A stretch of 64,000 bases of DNA from assembly GCF_023238205.1 (NCBI RefSeq), contig NZ_CP096659.1, positions 1,877,626 to 1,941,625 on the forward strand, written 5' to 3'. Positions 1 to 8,469 of this stretch are shown in pieces (within the stretch, counting starts at the first letter, position 1; every line of letters begins with the position of its first letter). The notes under the pieces are model-generated. The model was not told the origin of the DNA. It ran no database searches and worked only from the letters and a program-made list of their open reading frames with translations. The stretch is from Halorussus limi. GTDB lineage: Archaea > Halobacteriota > Halobacteria > Halobacteriales > Haladaptataceae. Position numbers and translations under genes: made by a program.

Positions 1-370
1 CGGTCGCGTTCTTCGTCGCCGCGACGACGTACCGCGACCGATACTCGTCGCCGTCTCCGGTCTCGATTCGGAAGCGATCGTCGCTCGCGGCCGTTCCACC
101 GTCGTCGGCCCTGCTCACGCGCGTCACCTCGGCTTCCCGGAACTCGCACCCGGCGCGCTCGGCCTGGTCGGCCATCGCGTCGAGCAGGAGGCGGGCGTCC
201 ACTCCCGCCGGGAACCCCGGGTAGTTCTCCAGTCGAGCGTTCCGCCGGAGGATGGAGCCGCCAGCGTCGAGAATTAGCGTTTCGAGGCCGTTCCGCGCCG
301 TGTAGATGCCCGCCGACCGGCCGGCGACACCGCCGCCCACGACGACCACGTCGTACGTGTTGTCTGGCAT
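1..370 (-). CDS. FAD/NAD(P)-binding oxidoreductase, thioredoxin-reductase-like (3' end outside window)
   Basis: The gene starts with ATG at 370 and runs off the left edge, so only about 123 N-terminal residues are visible. They open with a Rossmann dinucleotide-binding motif (GGGVAG near residues 12-17) followed by a helix and an acidic residue at the end of strand 2 (ILDAG), which is how FAD-binding reductases of the thioredoxin reductase/GidA-like superfamily begin. An ENYPGF segment resembles the FAD-contact region of thioredoxin-reductase-like proteins. The redox-active CxxC and the NADPH domain would lie outside the window, so the exact reaction cannot be stated. Confidence 0.75.
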   Translation of the reverse strand, partial: MPDNTYDVVVVGGGVAGRSAGIYTARNGLETLILDAGGSILRRNARLENYPGFPAGVDARLLLDAMADQAERAGCEFREAEVTRVSRADDGGTAASDDRFRIETGDGDEYRSRYVVAATKNAT

Positions 371-466
371 GGTTCTCGGAGTCGCCTCGGCGCGGGAGGC
401 CAATAGCGTATTCGATAGAGGGTCGCTCTCCGGAGGACGCCGGTGGCGTTCGACCACGACGTCCGA

Positions 467-1783
467 CTACGGTGCGAGCGCAACGTAGCCCTCCGGCGGG
501 ATTGAGACTTCGGCGTAGCCGTTCCCGTCGGCGCGACTGTTCTGGTCACCGGTGTAGTCGTTGAGGTCCCTGTTCCGCCAACTGGTGTAGGCCGAGCGCG
601 TCTGCCAACTCGTCGAGTTGTTGATGCCGACGAGGACGTTGTTGTACCGCTCGAAGACGTACACGTTCGAGTCGGTGACGCGGTCGTAGGCCGCGCCGCC
701 GGCGAGGTTGTTCCGAATCCAGAGCAGGTTCCCGATGGCGTCGTCGCCGACGCCGTAGTCCTCGCTGTAGACGCGGGGATACCCCTCGTAGGTGAGAATG
801 AACGCGTGCGCCAGCAGCGACTGGGCCGGGTCGGGACTGTCGTGGTTGCCCGCGAAGGTCAGCGCGCTGTACGGGTCGCGGTTGACGAACCCGGCCCCGG
901 CCAACTTGCTCATGTCGCCGCCGGGTCCGTAGAACACCTCGTTTTTCATCACGTGGTAGAGTTTGTAGTCGGTGACGGACATTCCGGTGTCGGCGTACCC
1001 CTGCAGGTAGTCCAGTTTCGACTTGCCGTCGTACGATTCGGGGATGACCTCGCCGACGGTGTAGACGTCGCTCGCCCAGTGGTTGGCGTAGTCGGCGAAG
1101 AACGACTCGGGGACGTGTTTGGCGGCGTCCCAACGGATACCGTCCACGCCGACGTCGCGGTACTTGTCCACGTACTTCTTCAACTCGCCCCGGACGTACG
1201 ACGACTCGTGTTTCAGGTCGCGCAGGCCGACGAGCCAGCACCCCTCGACCGAGTAGTCGCTGGAGTAGTCGATGTCGCACTTCGGGTGGAAGTCGTCGCT
1301 GCCGAACTGCGGGATATCGTCGAGCGTCACCTTCCGCTCGAAGGTGTCGCCGCCCGCGGCCATGTGGTTGACGACGGCGTCGGCGATGACGTCCAGTCCC
1401 TGATTGTGGGCCTCGTCGACCATCGACCGGTACTCCGACTCGGTGCCGAACTCGCTGTCGAAGTTCAGGAGGTCGATTGGCTGGTAGCCCAGCGGCGGGT
1501 CGTACTTCTCGCCCGTGTACTCCCGTTCGTGCTTGTAGACCCGACTGAACTGGGCGGGCGGGACCTGTATCGCGTCGTAGCCCTGACCGGCAATCGTCGA
1601 GAGGTCGCTCTCGATGGTCGCCCAGTCGGTGTGGTAGTACTGGTACGCCGCGCCCGACCCGACCGCGGCCGCGTCGCCCGTGGCGAACTTCGCGCCCGCG
1701 GCGGCCGCACCGAGCGCACCGATTCCTTTCAGCACGTTCCTCCGGGGGATACTGTCACCGTCTCCCTTGGTTATTCTTGGCAT
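467..1783 (-). CDS. Tat-exported alpha-amylase, glycoside hydrolase family 13
   Basis: 438 residues. The N-terminus has a twin-arginine signal (RRNVLKG, residues 14-20, then an alanine-rich stretch), so the folded enzyme is probably exported by Tat. GH13 conserved regions are present in order: DAVVNH (135-140), GIRWDAAKH (215-223, nucleophile Asp219), GEV (acid/base Glu245) and GNHD (312-315, transition-state Asp315). It should cleave alpha-1,4 glucosidic bonds in starch or glycogen outside the cell. The length is close to the minimal A/B/C-domain enzyme and no extra carbohydrate-binding module is visible. The ATG at 1783 lies about 25-30 bases below a TATA-like element (1806-1816), consistent with a leaderless transcript. 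No sugar transporter adjoins it. Confidence 0.92.
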   Translation of the reverse strand: MPRITKGDGDSIPRRNVLKGIGALGAAAAGAKFATGDAAAVGSGAAYQYYHTDWATIESDLSTIAGQGYDAIQVPPAQFSRVYKHEREYTGEKYDPPLGYQPIDLLNFDSEFGTESEYRSMVDEAHNQGLDVIADAVVNHMAAGGDTFERKVTLDDIPQFGSDDFHPKCDIDYSSDYSVEGCWLVGLRDLKHESSYVRGELKKYVDKYRDVGVDGIRWDAAKHVPESFFADYANHWASDVYTVGEVIPESYDGKSKLDYLQGYADTGMSVTDYKLYHVMKNEVFYGPGGDMSKLAGAGFVNRDPYSALTFAGNHDSPDPAQSLLAHAFILTYEGYPRVYSEDYGVGDDAIGNLLWIRNNLAGGAAYDRVTDSNVYVFERYNNVLVGINNSTSWQTRSAYTSWRNRDLNDYTGDQNSRADGNGYAEVSIPPEGYVALAP

Positions 1784-2018
1784 CCGTCTGTGAACGTGTG
1801 ACGAAATAGTATAACATTTTCTCAGGCTCGCTTAAATTTCCACTCTGGGATATATTTATATTACCTACCGCCTCCCGGCGGAGTGCCCGGCGAGAACTAC
1901 TTTCGGGCGTGGAGACGGTCGCTCTCCGAGCGAATCGGTTCTCGTTCGGGCGGGACGACTACCGGCGGCGGTTTGCCCGTGTCGAAAGCTACGTCAGAGT
2001 GGACCACGACCGTCCGCT
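1784..2018. promoter_or_regulatory. Divergent promoter region between amylase and sugar dehydrogenase
   Basis: The region holds two AT-rich clusters in GC-rich surroundings: one around 1806-1818 correctly placed for the leftward amylase gene, and one around 1829-1866 (including ATATATTTATATTA) that could serve either direction. The second lies about 150 bases before the dehydrogenase start, so that gene probably has a long leader or another, weaker promoter. No convincing small ORF is seen. Confidence 0.4.
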
Positions 2019-3104
2019 ATGGACCTGAACGCCCTCTCGGAGTTCGCTCGCCGCGACTGGGAGACCGAAACCGACCACGACCCCGTCCGGTTCGCCATGA
2101 TAGGACTGGGATGGTGGACCCGCGAGGAGGCCATCCCCGCGACCGAGGAGAGCGACCGATGCGAGACTACCGTGGTCGTCAGCGGCGACCGCGACAAGGC
2201 CGAGGACGTTGCCGAGGCGTCCGCGAACGCGGATGTCGCGCTGACCTACGACGAGTTCCACGACGGCGAGGCGACCGACGAGTACGACGCCGTCTACGTC
2301 GCCACGCCGAACGCCAAGCACCTCGAATTCGCGGAGTCGGCCGCCGAGTTCGGCAAGGCCGTCCTCTGCGAGAAACCGATGGAGGCGACCCCCGAACGCG
2401 CCCGCCAGATGGTCGAGCGCTGCGAGGGCGAGGTGCCGCTGATGGTCGCCTACCGCATGCACACCGAACCCGTCGTCCGCCGGGCGCGCGAACTCGTCGC
2501 CGACGGGGCCATCGGCGACCCCGTACTCGTCCACGGAAGCATGTCCCAAGACCTGCTGGAGATATTCTCGAACCCGGACCAGTGGCGACTCGACCCCGAC
2601 CTCTCGGGCCCCGGCGCGTCGGTGATGGACTTGGGCATCTACCCGCTGAACACCGCGCGGTTCGTCCTCGGCGCCGACCCCGTCGAGGTCTCGGCGTTCG
2701 CTCGCTCGGAGGGCGAGGCGTTCTCCGACGTGCCCGACGAGGCCGCCACCTTCGAGGTCCGGTTCGACGACGGCACGCTCGCGGCCTGCTCGGCCAGTCA
2801 ACACGCCGTCCGGTCGAGTCACCTCAGGGTCGTCGGCACCGAGGGTGAGGTCAGCATCGAACCCGCGTTCTTCGACCGCCAAGACCGGCAGTTCGCGCTC
2901 GAAGTCGACGGCACCCGCGCGAACGTCGATTACGAACAGGTCGACCAGATGCTCGAAGAGTTCGACTACTTCGCCCATCAGGTCCGGACCGGCGGCGACT
3001 TCCACGCCGACGGCCGCCACGGTCTCGTGGACATCGAGGCCCTGCACGCCATCTACGAGAGCGCCGAGAGCGGGTCGGCGGTGACCGTCCTCGCCGAGGA
3101 CTGA
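2019..3104 (+). CDS. gfo6: Gfo/Idh/MocA oxidoreductase, Gfo6-type D-xylose 1-dehydrogenase
   Basis: 361 residues. Family features: an N-terminal Rossmann fold with a GLGWWTR nucleotide-binding turn (about 29-35), the VATPNAKH strand, and the family EKPM motif (about 114-117), followed by a C-terminal beta-sheet substrate domain. In Haloferax and Haloarcula the closest enzymes are NADP-dependent D-xylose 1-dehydrogenases that start oxidative pentose degradation. The assignment to xylose rests on overall similarity to that group as I remember it. No other pentose-pathway gene is adjacent, so another aldose is possible. Confidence 0.7.
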   Translation: MDLNALSEFARRDWETETDHDPVRFAMIGLGWWTREEAIPATEESDRCETTVVVSGDRDKAEDVAEASANADVALTYDEFHDGEATDEYDAVYVATPNAKHLEFAESAAEFGKAVLCEKPMEATPERARQMVERCEGEVPLMVAYRMHTEPVVRRARELVADGAIGDPVLVHGSMSQDLLEIFSNPDQWRLDPDLSGPGASVMDLGIYPLNTARFVLGADPVEVSAFARSEGEAFSDVPDEAATFEVRFDDGTLAACSASQHAVRSSHLRVVGTEGEVSIEPAFFDRQDRQFALEVDGTRANVDYEQVDQMLEEFDYFAHQVRTGGDFHADGRHGLVDIEALHAIYESAESGSAVTVLAED

Positions 3105-3230
3105 CTTCCTCCGGGGATTGACTTCTCCATAGGAGTCCGACTCGTCGCCCAACGCGACCGAAATGCGGTCCGCTGGCTTCGGAGACACGACCGAAACGCG
3201 GACCGCCGGCGCCTGAGGGCCGACACAGCC

Positions 3231-3240
3231 AATATTTATT
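3231..3240 (+). promoter_or_regulatory. TATA box for methyltransferase gene
   Basis: AATATTTATT lies about 30 bases before the ATG at 3268. This is the usual distance for a nearly leaderless haloarchaeal transcript and supports the chosen start. Confidence 0.5.
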
Positions 3241-3267
3241 ACAAAACGAAGAGGATGTTGTGTAAGG

Positions 3268-3993
3268 ATGGGAAGCCAGTTGTTCGAATCGTACCCGGAG
3301 GTGTACGACGCGCTGTACGGCACGAAGGATTACCGCGGCGAGAGCCAGTTCTTCGCCGAGACGTTCGCCGAGCGAGGGTCAGCGACGGGCGAGAACTGCC
3401 TGATTCTGGGATGCGGCACGGGCCGTCACGCGAAGCACCTCTCGGAGCGCGGGTTCGACGTGACCGGAATCGACAGGAGCGAACCGATGGTCGAGACCGC
3501 GCGGACCCGGTCCGACGCGGAGTTTCGCGTCGGCGAACTCCCCGACGTCGAACTCGCCTCCGACGCCTACGACCTCGTCCTCCTGCCGTTCAACATCGTC
3601 AACTACCTGGAGTACGGCGACCTCGAACCGACGATAGCGACGGTCGAGGACGCGATAGCGCACGGCGGCGTCCTCGTCTTCGACACCGCGACGGTCCCCG
3701 ACGAGGGGACGATGTATCTCCAGTCGGAGACCGCCGGCGAGGGCGACCACGCGCGTCTCGTCCAGATGCGACCCGCGGGCGAAAACCGGGCCCGATGGAA
3801 CTCGATAGTCTTCTCGGAGGCCGCGCCCTCGGGTTTCTTCGTGGACAACGTGACCCTCGCGCTGTACGACGACGAGTACGTCGGCGACGTCCTCGACAGT
3901 CACGGGTTCGAGTTCACGTATCGGACGGACTACGGCGAGGCGACCGAGACGCAGGAACAGATTTCGATATTCGTCGCCGAGTACGTCGGGTGA
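3268..3993 (+). CDS. Class I SAM-dependent methyltransferase
   Basis: 241 residues. Motif I (LILGCGTGRH, about 47-56) and the acidic residue at the end of strand 2 (GIDRS, about 69-73) form the SAM site, and LVLLPFNIVNYL matches motif IV. The fold is that of small-molecule methyltransferases (Methyltransf_25 type). No substrate can be inferred: the gene stands alone behind its own TATA box, and the next gene (DoxX) is convergent. Confidence 0.8.
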   Translation: MGSQLFESYPEVYDALYGTKDYRGESQFFAETFAERGSATGENCLILGCGTGRHAKHLSERGFDVTGIDRSEPMVETARTRSDAEFRVGELPDVELASDAYDLVLLPFNIVNYLEYGDLEPTIATVEDAIAHGGVLVFDTATVPDEGTMYLQSETAGEGDHARLVQMRPAGENRARWNSIVFSEAAPSGFFVDNVTLALYDDEYVGDVLDSHGFEFTYRTDYGEATETQEQISIFVAEYVG

Positions 3994-4062
3994 GCGCGGC
4001 GCTCGTCTCTCTCGCCGGTCGGACGGGGCGTCGGTCGCGCCGGGCCGACGATAAAAGAGCGT

Positions 4063-4629
4063 TCAGCCGAGGACGTAGCCGAGTTTGGGGTAGCGCTCGA
4101 CCAGCGCCTCGCCGTCGATTTCGTACTGTTCGATGACTGCGTCGAGTCCGAGGATGCGGCCCGCGCCGAACGCCGCCACCGCGAGGAACACGAGCATGTA
4201 CGCGAAGTCACCGTTGATGAACCCGTGGGCGACCTCCCAGTTGCCGAAGTAGAACATCAGCATCATGAACGCGCCGAAGAACGCCGCGAGGCGGGTCAGC
4301 GCGCCCACCAGCAGGCCGAGACCGATGAGGAATTCGCCCCACGGGACCGCGAGGTTGACGAACTCCACGAACCACGGGGTCTGGCCCATCCAGTGGAACA
4401 GGCCCGAGAGCGGGCTAGCCGCCGTGACGTGGGTGAGGTAGCCCGCGGCGCTGAACGGTTCGGCCGCCGTGAGCTTGTCCCACCCCGAGTAGAGGAAGGC
4501 GTAGCCCATCATCAGGCGAAGCGCGACGACGAACCACGCGCTCAGGCTGTGTGCCCGTCCGTGGACCGTGACGCCGCCGATCGTGCTCTCGAACTCGTTC
4601 GCTCGGGTGTTGATGTCGTTAGTGGTCAT
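4063..4629 (-). CDS. DoxX family membrane protein
   Basis: 188 residues with four predicted membrane segments after a roughly 30-residue cytoplasmic N-terminus. The pattern (LRLMMGYAFLYSGWDKL, then GEFLIGLGLLVG) is that of the DoxX/DoxD family. These are small integral membrane proteins linked in other organisms to thiosulfate:quinone oxidoreductase subunits or oxidative-stress complexes. Here no partner subunit is adjacent, so the function is open. A TATATG-type box at about 4668-4675 lies upstream on the minus strand. Confidence 0.8.
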   Translation of the reverse strand: MTTNDINTRANEFESTIGGVTVHGRAHSLSAWFVVALRLMMGYAFLYSGWDKLTAAEPFSAAGYLTHVTAASPLSGLFHWMGQTPWFVEFVNLAVPWGEFLIGLGLLVGALTRLAAFFGAFMMLMFYFGNWEVAHGFINGDFAYMLVFLAVAAFGAGRILGLDAVIEQYEIDGEALVERYPKLGYVLG

Positions 4630-4760
4630 CGTCGTTCACCTTACACTCGAATAGACGGCCGGAGAAGGCATATAAGCGGGTAGTGGTTCTCACGTTCCGG
4701 GAATAAGAGTCCGACGACGAACGCGTTCTGTCCGGACGGCGCTCTCGTCGCTGCGCGCCG

Positions 4761-5576
4761 TCAGTCGGCGTTCACGGGGCACGACTCGTCGGCGTACTCG
4801 ACCCGCGACAGCGAGTCGATGGGGTCGTCGCCACAGACCGGACACTCGGGGTTCTCTCGGAACTCGACCTCCTCGAAGGTCATGTCCATCGCGTCGTAGA
4901 ACACCATCCGACCGTCGAGGACCTCGCCCGCGCCGAGGAGGTACTTCACCGTCTCGGTCGCCTGAATACAGCCGAGCGTGCCGGGAAGCACGCCGAGGAC
5001 GCCGGTGCTCGCGCAGTCGGCGACCATCCCCTCCGGCGGAGCTTCGGGGAACAGACACCGGTAGCACGGCCCCTCCGTGGTGAACGTCGTGACCTGCCCC
5101 TCGAACTTGTAGATGGCACCGTGGGAGAACGGCGTCCCCGAGAGCGTGCAGGCGTCGTTGACGAGGTAGCGCGTCCGGAAGTTGTCGGTCGCGTCCACCA
5201 CGAAGTCGTAGTCCGCGACGAGGTCCTCGGCGTTCTCGGGTTCGACCCGGACCTCGTGGGTTCGAACGTCCACGTCGGGGTTCAGGTCGGCCACGAAGTC
5301 GGCCGCCGACTCGACTTTCGGCCGGCCGACGTCGTCGTTACCGTGGATTATCTGGCGCTGGAGGTTGCTCAACTCCACCTCGTCGTCGTCGGCGACGCCG
5401 AGGGTGCCCACGCCCGCGGCGGCGAGGTACTGGATGGCCGGTGCGCCGAGTCCGCCCGCGCCGATTACCAGCACGGCGGCGTCGAGCAGGGCCTGCTGTC
5501 CGTCGGGACCCACCTCGTCCATGATGATGTGCCGCGAGTAGCGGTCGAGTTGGGTCGAGTCGAGCGAGAGGCTCAT
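4761..5576 (-). CDS. ubaA: E1-like SAMP-activating enzyme UbaA (MoeB/ThiF family)
   Basis: 271 residues. The adenylation P-loop GAGGLGAP is at 39-46, the catalytic cysteine is C188 in CASTGVLG, and a structural zinc site is formed by C171, C174, C245 and C248. In Haloferax volcanii UbaA adenylates the C-termini of the small archaeal modifier proteins (SAMPs). It thereby serves both protein conjugation (sampylation) and sulfur transfer for tRNA thiolation and molybdopterin. The NcsA thiolation enzyme encoded at 33126-34097 would be a downstream user. An ATTTAAG box at about 5600-5608 gives a near-leaderless start. Confidence 0.93.
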   Translation of the reverse strand: MSLSLDSTQLDRYSRHIIMDEVGPDGQQALLDAAVLVIGAGGLGAPAIQYLAAAGVGTLGVADDDEVELSNLQRQIIHGNDDVGRPKVESAADFVADLNPDVDVRTHEVRVEPENAEDLVADYDFVVDATDNFRTRYLVNDACTLSGTPFSHGAIYKFEGQVTTFTTEGPCYRCLFPEAPPEGMVADCASTGVLGVLPGTLGCIQATETVKYLLGAGEVLDGRMVFYDAMDMTFEEVEFRENPECPVCGDDPIDSLSRVEYADESCPVNAD

Positions 5577-5686
5577 GGCCGGGAGTTGGGCGGTCGCGTG
5601 CTTAAATCCGCGGTCGAACGACTCCGCTGTGCGGTCGGTTCCTCGGATAAAAAGTGACGTTTTCGCGGGTGCGAAGCGTGCGACGT

Positions 5687-5724
5687 ATCCGCGCTACTTC
5701 GCGGAAAATCCGCGCTACTTCGCG
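5687..5724. repeat. 17-bp direct repeat duplicating the end of the L15e gene
   Basis: The segment ATCCGCGCTACTTCGCG occurs at 5687-5703 and again at 5708-5724. The second copy contains the L15e stop codon and last codons, so the gene's 3' end has been tandemly duplicated with a 21-bp period. Confidence 0.7.
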
Positions 5725-6305
5725 CGACCCTGACCGCCGTTGTTGCTCGGGCGGTTGTGCTCGGTGCCCTTACCGCGCTGCTGGAGACCGCGGTTGCTCT
5801 GGCCCGCGCTGGTGAGGCCGCGGAAGGCCCGACCCTTGTGGGAGTCGTCGCAGATCCAGTTGAGGTCGTCGTCGTTCTCGATGGCCGGATGCTCGGGGTC
5901 CAGCAGAATCACTTCGAACCACTTCTGGCTGCCGTCTTCGCCGACCCAGTAGGAGTTGAGCACGCGCAGGTTCTTGAACTTCCGACTGGCGCGCTCCTCG
6001 CCGATGCGCTGGAGGTTCTTGCGTCGGTAGATGCGGTTGACACCCTGCCGCTTCGAGCGTCGGCCGGCCTTGAACCGCTCCTTGCGGGCCGACCCCTTGC
6101 GCACGCTGACGCGAGCGACGACGACGCCCTGCTTCGCCTTGTAGCCCAGTTCGCGGGCCTTGTCGAGGCGGGTCGGGCGCTCGATGCGCTCGATAGCGCC
6201 TTGGTCGCGCCATTCCTGCTTTCGCTGCCACTGGAGCTCGGCGAGATCGCCGTCGCCGGGGTCCTTCCACGCGTCCTTGATGTGTGAGTAGAAGCTCTTT
6301 GCCAT
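5715..6305 (-). CDS. rpl15e: 50S ribosomal protein L15e
   Basis: 196 residues, the standard archaeal length. It starts MAKSFYSHIKDAW, as L15e proteins do, and is rich in Arg/Lys with the conserved core GQKWFEV-like and LDPEHPAI segments. It binds 23S rRNA in the large subunit. The frame remains open upstream, but ATG 6305 is preceded by GGTGAT at the right distance for a Shine-Dalgarno site and matches family N-termini, so the longer reading is rejected. Confidence 0.96.
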   Translation of the reverse strand: MAKSFYSHIKDAWKDPGDGDLAELQWQRKQEWRDQGAIERIERPTRLDKARELGYKAKQGVVVARVSVRKGSARKERFKAGRRSKRQGVNRIYRRKNLQRIGEERASRKFKNLRVLNSYWVGEDGSQKWFEVILLDPEHPAIENDDDLNWICDDSHKGRAFRGLTSAGQSNRGLQQRGKGTEHNRPSNNGGQGRAK

Positions 6306-6482
6306 GGTTATCACCACGGGCGTTGCGTGGTTCAGCCAACGAATCCCGACGATTCGCAGGCCACATTCCGTCCCGCGGCCGGGCGATGCGCGGCGCGAAG
6401 CCACGGACATCGCCGCCGGCCCACAGGTGCCCGCTGGTGCCCGTCTCCCAGCGAGTTACGCGGGAATTCTCGTCGTCGGGGT

Positions 6483-8030
6483 TTAAGAACTTCGGATTGG
6501 CCCGAGCGCGGACGACGACGATTCGTTGGCCGCGGGCCCGTACACGCCCGAAAGCTGTTCGACCGTCGGCGCGTTCGCGATTACGACCTTGTCCCCGCGG
6601 CGTTCGACGTAGAAGGCGTCGGAGAACTCGCGGCCCTCGGGGATGACCCACGCGTTGTTCCGGCCTTCGACCCGGTCAGCGCCGTGAATCCGGAGCAGGT
6701 CCCGGTAGGCTCGAACGAACTCTTTAGCGTCCGCCGACGAGTCCCACGCCGACTTCCAGACGTACCCCGTCTCGCCGTCGGGCGTCGCCTCGTTGGTGTA
6801 GACGACGAGTTTGTCGCCGTCCCACCCCGCGGTGTACGGGTGACTGTAGTTGTAGCCGTCGAGGGTCGTCGCGTTCGACTCGGCGGCGCTCCCGAAGAAC
6901 GATTCGGGCGGAATCACCGACTGGTTACCTTGTGAGGCGATTCCGGGGTAGACGAGCGTCGTGAACAACCCCGCCTCGCCGAGTTCGGCGTAGTCGACGC
7001 TCCCCTTCACGGTGAGTTTCTCCCACTCGTCGTTGCTCCGGTCGCGGACGGTGACCCGGGACGGTCGGTCCTCCCCGTACAGTTCGGGGTGGATTATCTG
7101 CTCGGTGCTCTCGGGCGGGTCCTCGTACAGCGCGTTCACGCCCTCCCATCCCGACGCGTTCCGCACCGAGGCGACGAACGGCGGGCCGTCGCTGTACGGT
7201 TGGTACTTCAGCAGGTACGCGCCCACGTTGGCGAGGCTTCCGCTCCCGCCGCCGGGGCGACCCTGCTCGGTCCCGTAACAGGTCCAGTTATCGCCGCACC
7301 GTTGCTGGTAGCGGTACTGGACGTAGTTCGCGTCGCCCTCGACCAGTCCGTCGATGGCGTTGTGCTGTTCTCGCGTCGGGCGCTCGAACTCCGAGAGGTC
7401 GAAGTGCTGGTCCTGTAGCGCGTGAACGAGTTCGTGGGCCAGCGTGAGTTCGTCTATCCGCGGCGCCCCCGCCGCGTCCGAGATGACCACGATTCGGTCC
7501 TCGGTCGGCGTGTAGAAGCCGCCGATCGAACTGCCGGAGTTGCGCTCCTGCACGGCGATCGAGTCGGCGGACTCGTTGATGAGGAACATCGCCTCGTACT
7601 TCGCGTTGTCGAACGTCCTGCTCGCGGCCGAGACGGTTCCGCCACCGCTCGACTGCCTGAACCGCTCTCTCGATATCACGCTGACCGGCACGCGCTTCCG
7701 GAACTCCAACTGCCGGATGCGCTCGACGCGAGCCATCGCCAGCGACACCGTCTTCCGTCGCTCGGACTTGTTCAGACCATTTTGCTGAGACACGGAGAGC
7801 GATTCGTTGTACCAGTAGCCGTTCTCCCACCCCAGTACGTCGGTCTCGGGGTCCGGTGGCGCACCGTCTTGCGCGGACGACACACCGCCTCGGTCTCTCG
7901 GCGCGTCGGCGCGCGCGGCACCGTCGGCGTCCGCGACGCCGTCAGCACCTGCGGCAGCCGCCGGAACCGCGGCGAAGGTCGTGACCCCCGCCGCCACCAC
8001 GAGGAGTGCGAGCGTTAGCTCCTTTCGCAT
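6483..8030 (-). CDS. Hvo_1808-family secreted surface protein with HExxH metalloprotease motif
   Basis: 515 residues. An N-terminal hydrophobic signal segment (residues 5-28) is followed by an acidic low-complexity stretch. The core contains LAHELVHALQDQHF with HExxH at 199-203, a gluzincin-type zinc site, and TYR-rich segments downstream. It resembles the haloarchaeal Hvo_1808 surface protein family; proteolysis has not been shown for that family as far as I know. The C-terminus lacks the PGF-CTERM type tail, so anchoring is unclear. It is transcribed away from the DUF1328 gene. Confidence 0.75.
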   Translation of the reverse strand: MRKELTLALLVVAAGVTTFAAVPAAAAGADGVADADGAARADAPRDRGGVSSAQDGAPPDPETDVLGWENGYWYNESLSVSQQNGLNKSERRKTVSLAMARVERIRQLEFRKRVPVSVISRERFRQSSGGGTVSAASRTFDNAKYEAMFLINESADSIAVQERNSGSSIGGFYTPTEDRIVVISDAAGAPRIDELTLAHELVHALQDQHFDLSEFERPTREQHNAIDGLVEGDANYVQYRYQQRCGDNWTCYGTEQGRPGGGSGSLANVGAYLLKYQPYSDGPPFVASVRNASGWEGVNALYEDPPESTEQIIHPELYGEDRPSRVTVRDRSNDEWEKLTVKGSVDYAELGEAGLFTTLVYPGIASQGNQSVIPPESFFGSAAESNATTLDGYNYSHPYTAGWDGDKLVVYTNEATPDGETGYVWKSAWDSSADAKEFVRAYRDLLRIHGADRVEGRNNAWVIPEGREFSDAFYVERRGDKVVIANAPTVEQLSGVYGPAANESSSSALGPIRSS

Positions 8031-8196
8031 GACTACGCATCCGTACCTTCGTGAGGCGGAAGTGACTTCGGGCCGTTCGCGGGCCAGAAACCGCTTCGGG
8101 CCGCTGAGACGGGGAAACCTCGGATTATCGCTACCGTTGCAGACCGTTTCACGTCGCCCGTTCGACCCGCGATTCGCCCGGAGAAATTAGCCACCT

Positions 8197-8206
8197 GATA
8201 ACTAAG
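8197..8206 (+). promoter_or_regulatory. TATA-like element before the DUF1328 leader ORF
   Basis: GATAACTAAG lies about 25-30 bases before the ATG at 8231, so transcription should begin near the short upstream ORF rather than near the DUF1328 start codon. Confidence 0.4.
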
Positions 8207-8230
8207 CGCCCGGAGGCCCGATGAACGACC

Positions 8231-8296
8231 ATGTTCGGAGCAATCCAAGAGGCGAGCGCGACCGATTCACAGACCGTCGTCCCGGGTGGTCGATAA
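8231..8296 (+). CDS. 21-residue leader ORF directly before DUF1328 gene
   Basis: An ATG at 8231 opens 21 codons ending TAA at 8294-8296, one base before the DUF1328 ATG at 8298. It sits where a leaderless mRNA from the TATA element at 8197-8206 would begin. It may be a translated leader coupled to the next gene. Alternatively it is the true N-terminus of the DUF1328 protein displaced by a one-base frameshift, since related haloarchaeal proteins (from memory) carry a short N-terminal extension. Confidence 0.35.
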   Translation: MFGAIQEASATDSQTVVPGGR

Positions 8297-8297
8297 C

Positions 8298-8450
8298 ATG
8301 GCGATTCTCGAACTCGCCATCGCTTTCGCGGTTCTCGCGATAATCGCGGGGGCGCTCGGTGCGGGCGGCGTCGCGGGACTCTCGATGGACATCGCCAAGT
8401 GGCTGGTCATCGCCTTCCTCGTGCTGGCCGTCGTCTCGTTGGTCATCTGA
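8298..8450 (+). CDS. DUF1328 (YtjA-like) two-helix membrane mini-protein
   Basis: 50 residues, almost entirely two hydrophobic helices separated by a [10 protein letters not shown] turn. It matches the DUF1328 family found in bacteria and haloarchaea. Function is unknown. The start at 8298 is chosen because the ILELAIAF segment is where family members begin; an in-frame GTG at 8286 is an alternative. Confidence 0.8.
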   Translation: MAILELAIAFAVLAIIAGALGAGGVAGLSMDIAKWLVIAFLVLAVVSLVI

Positions 8451-8469
8451 CCCCGGTCGGCAATCGGGG

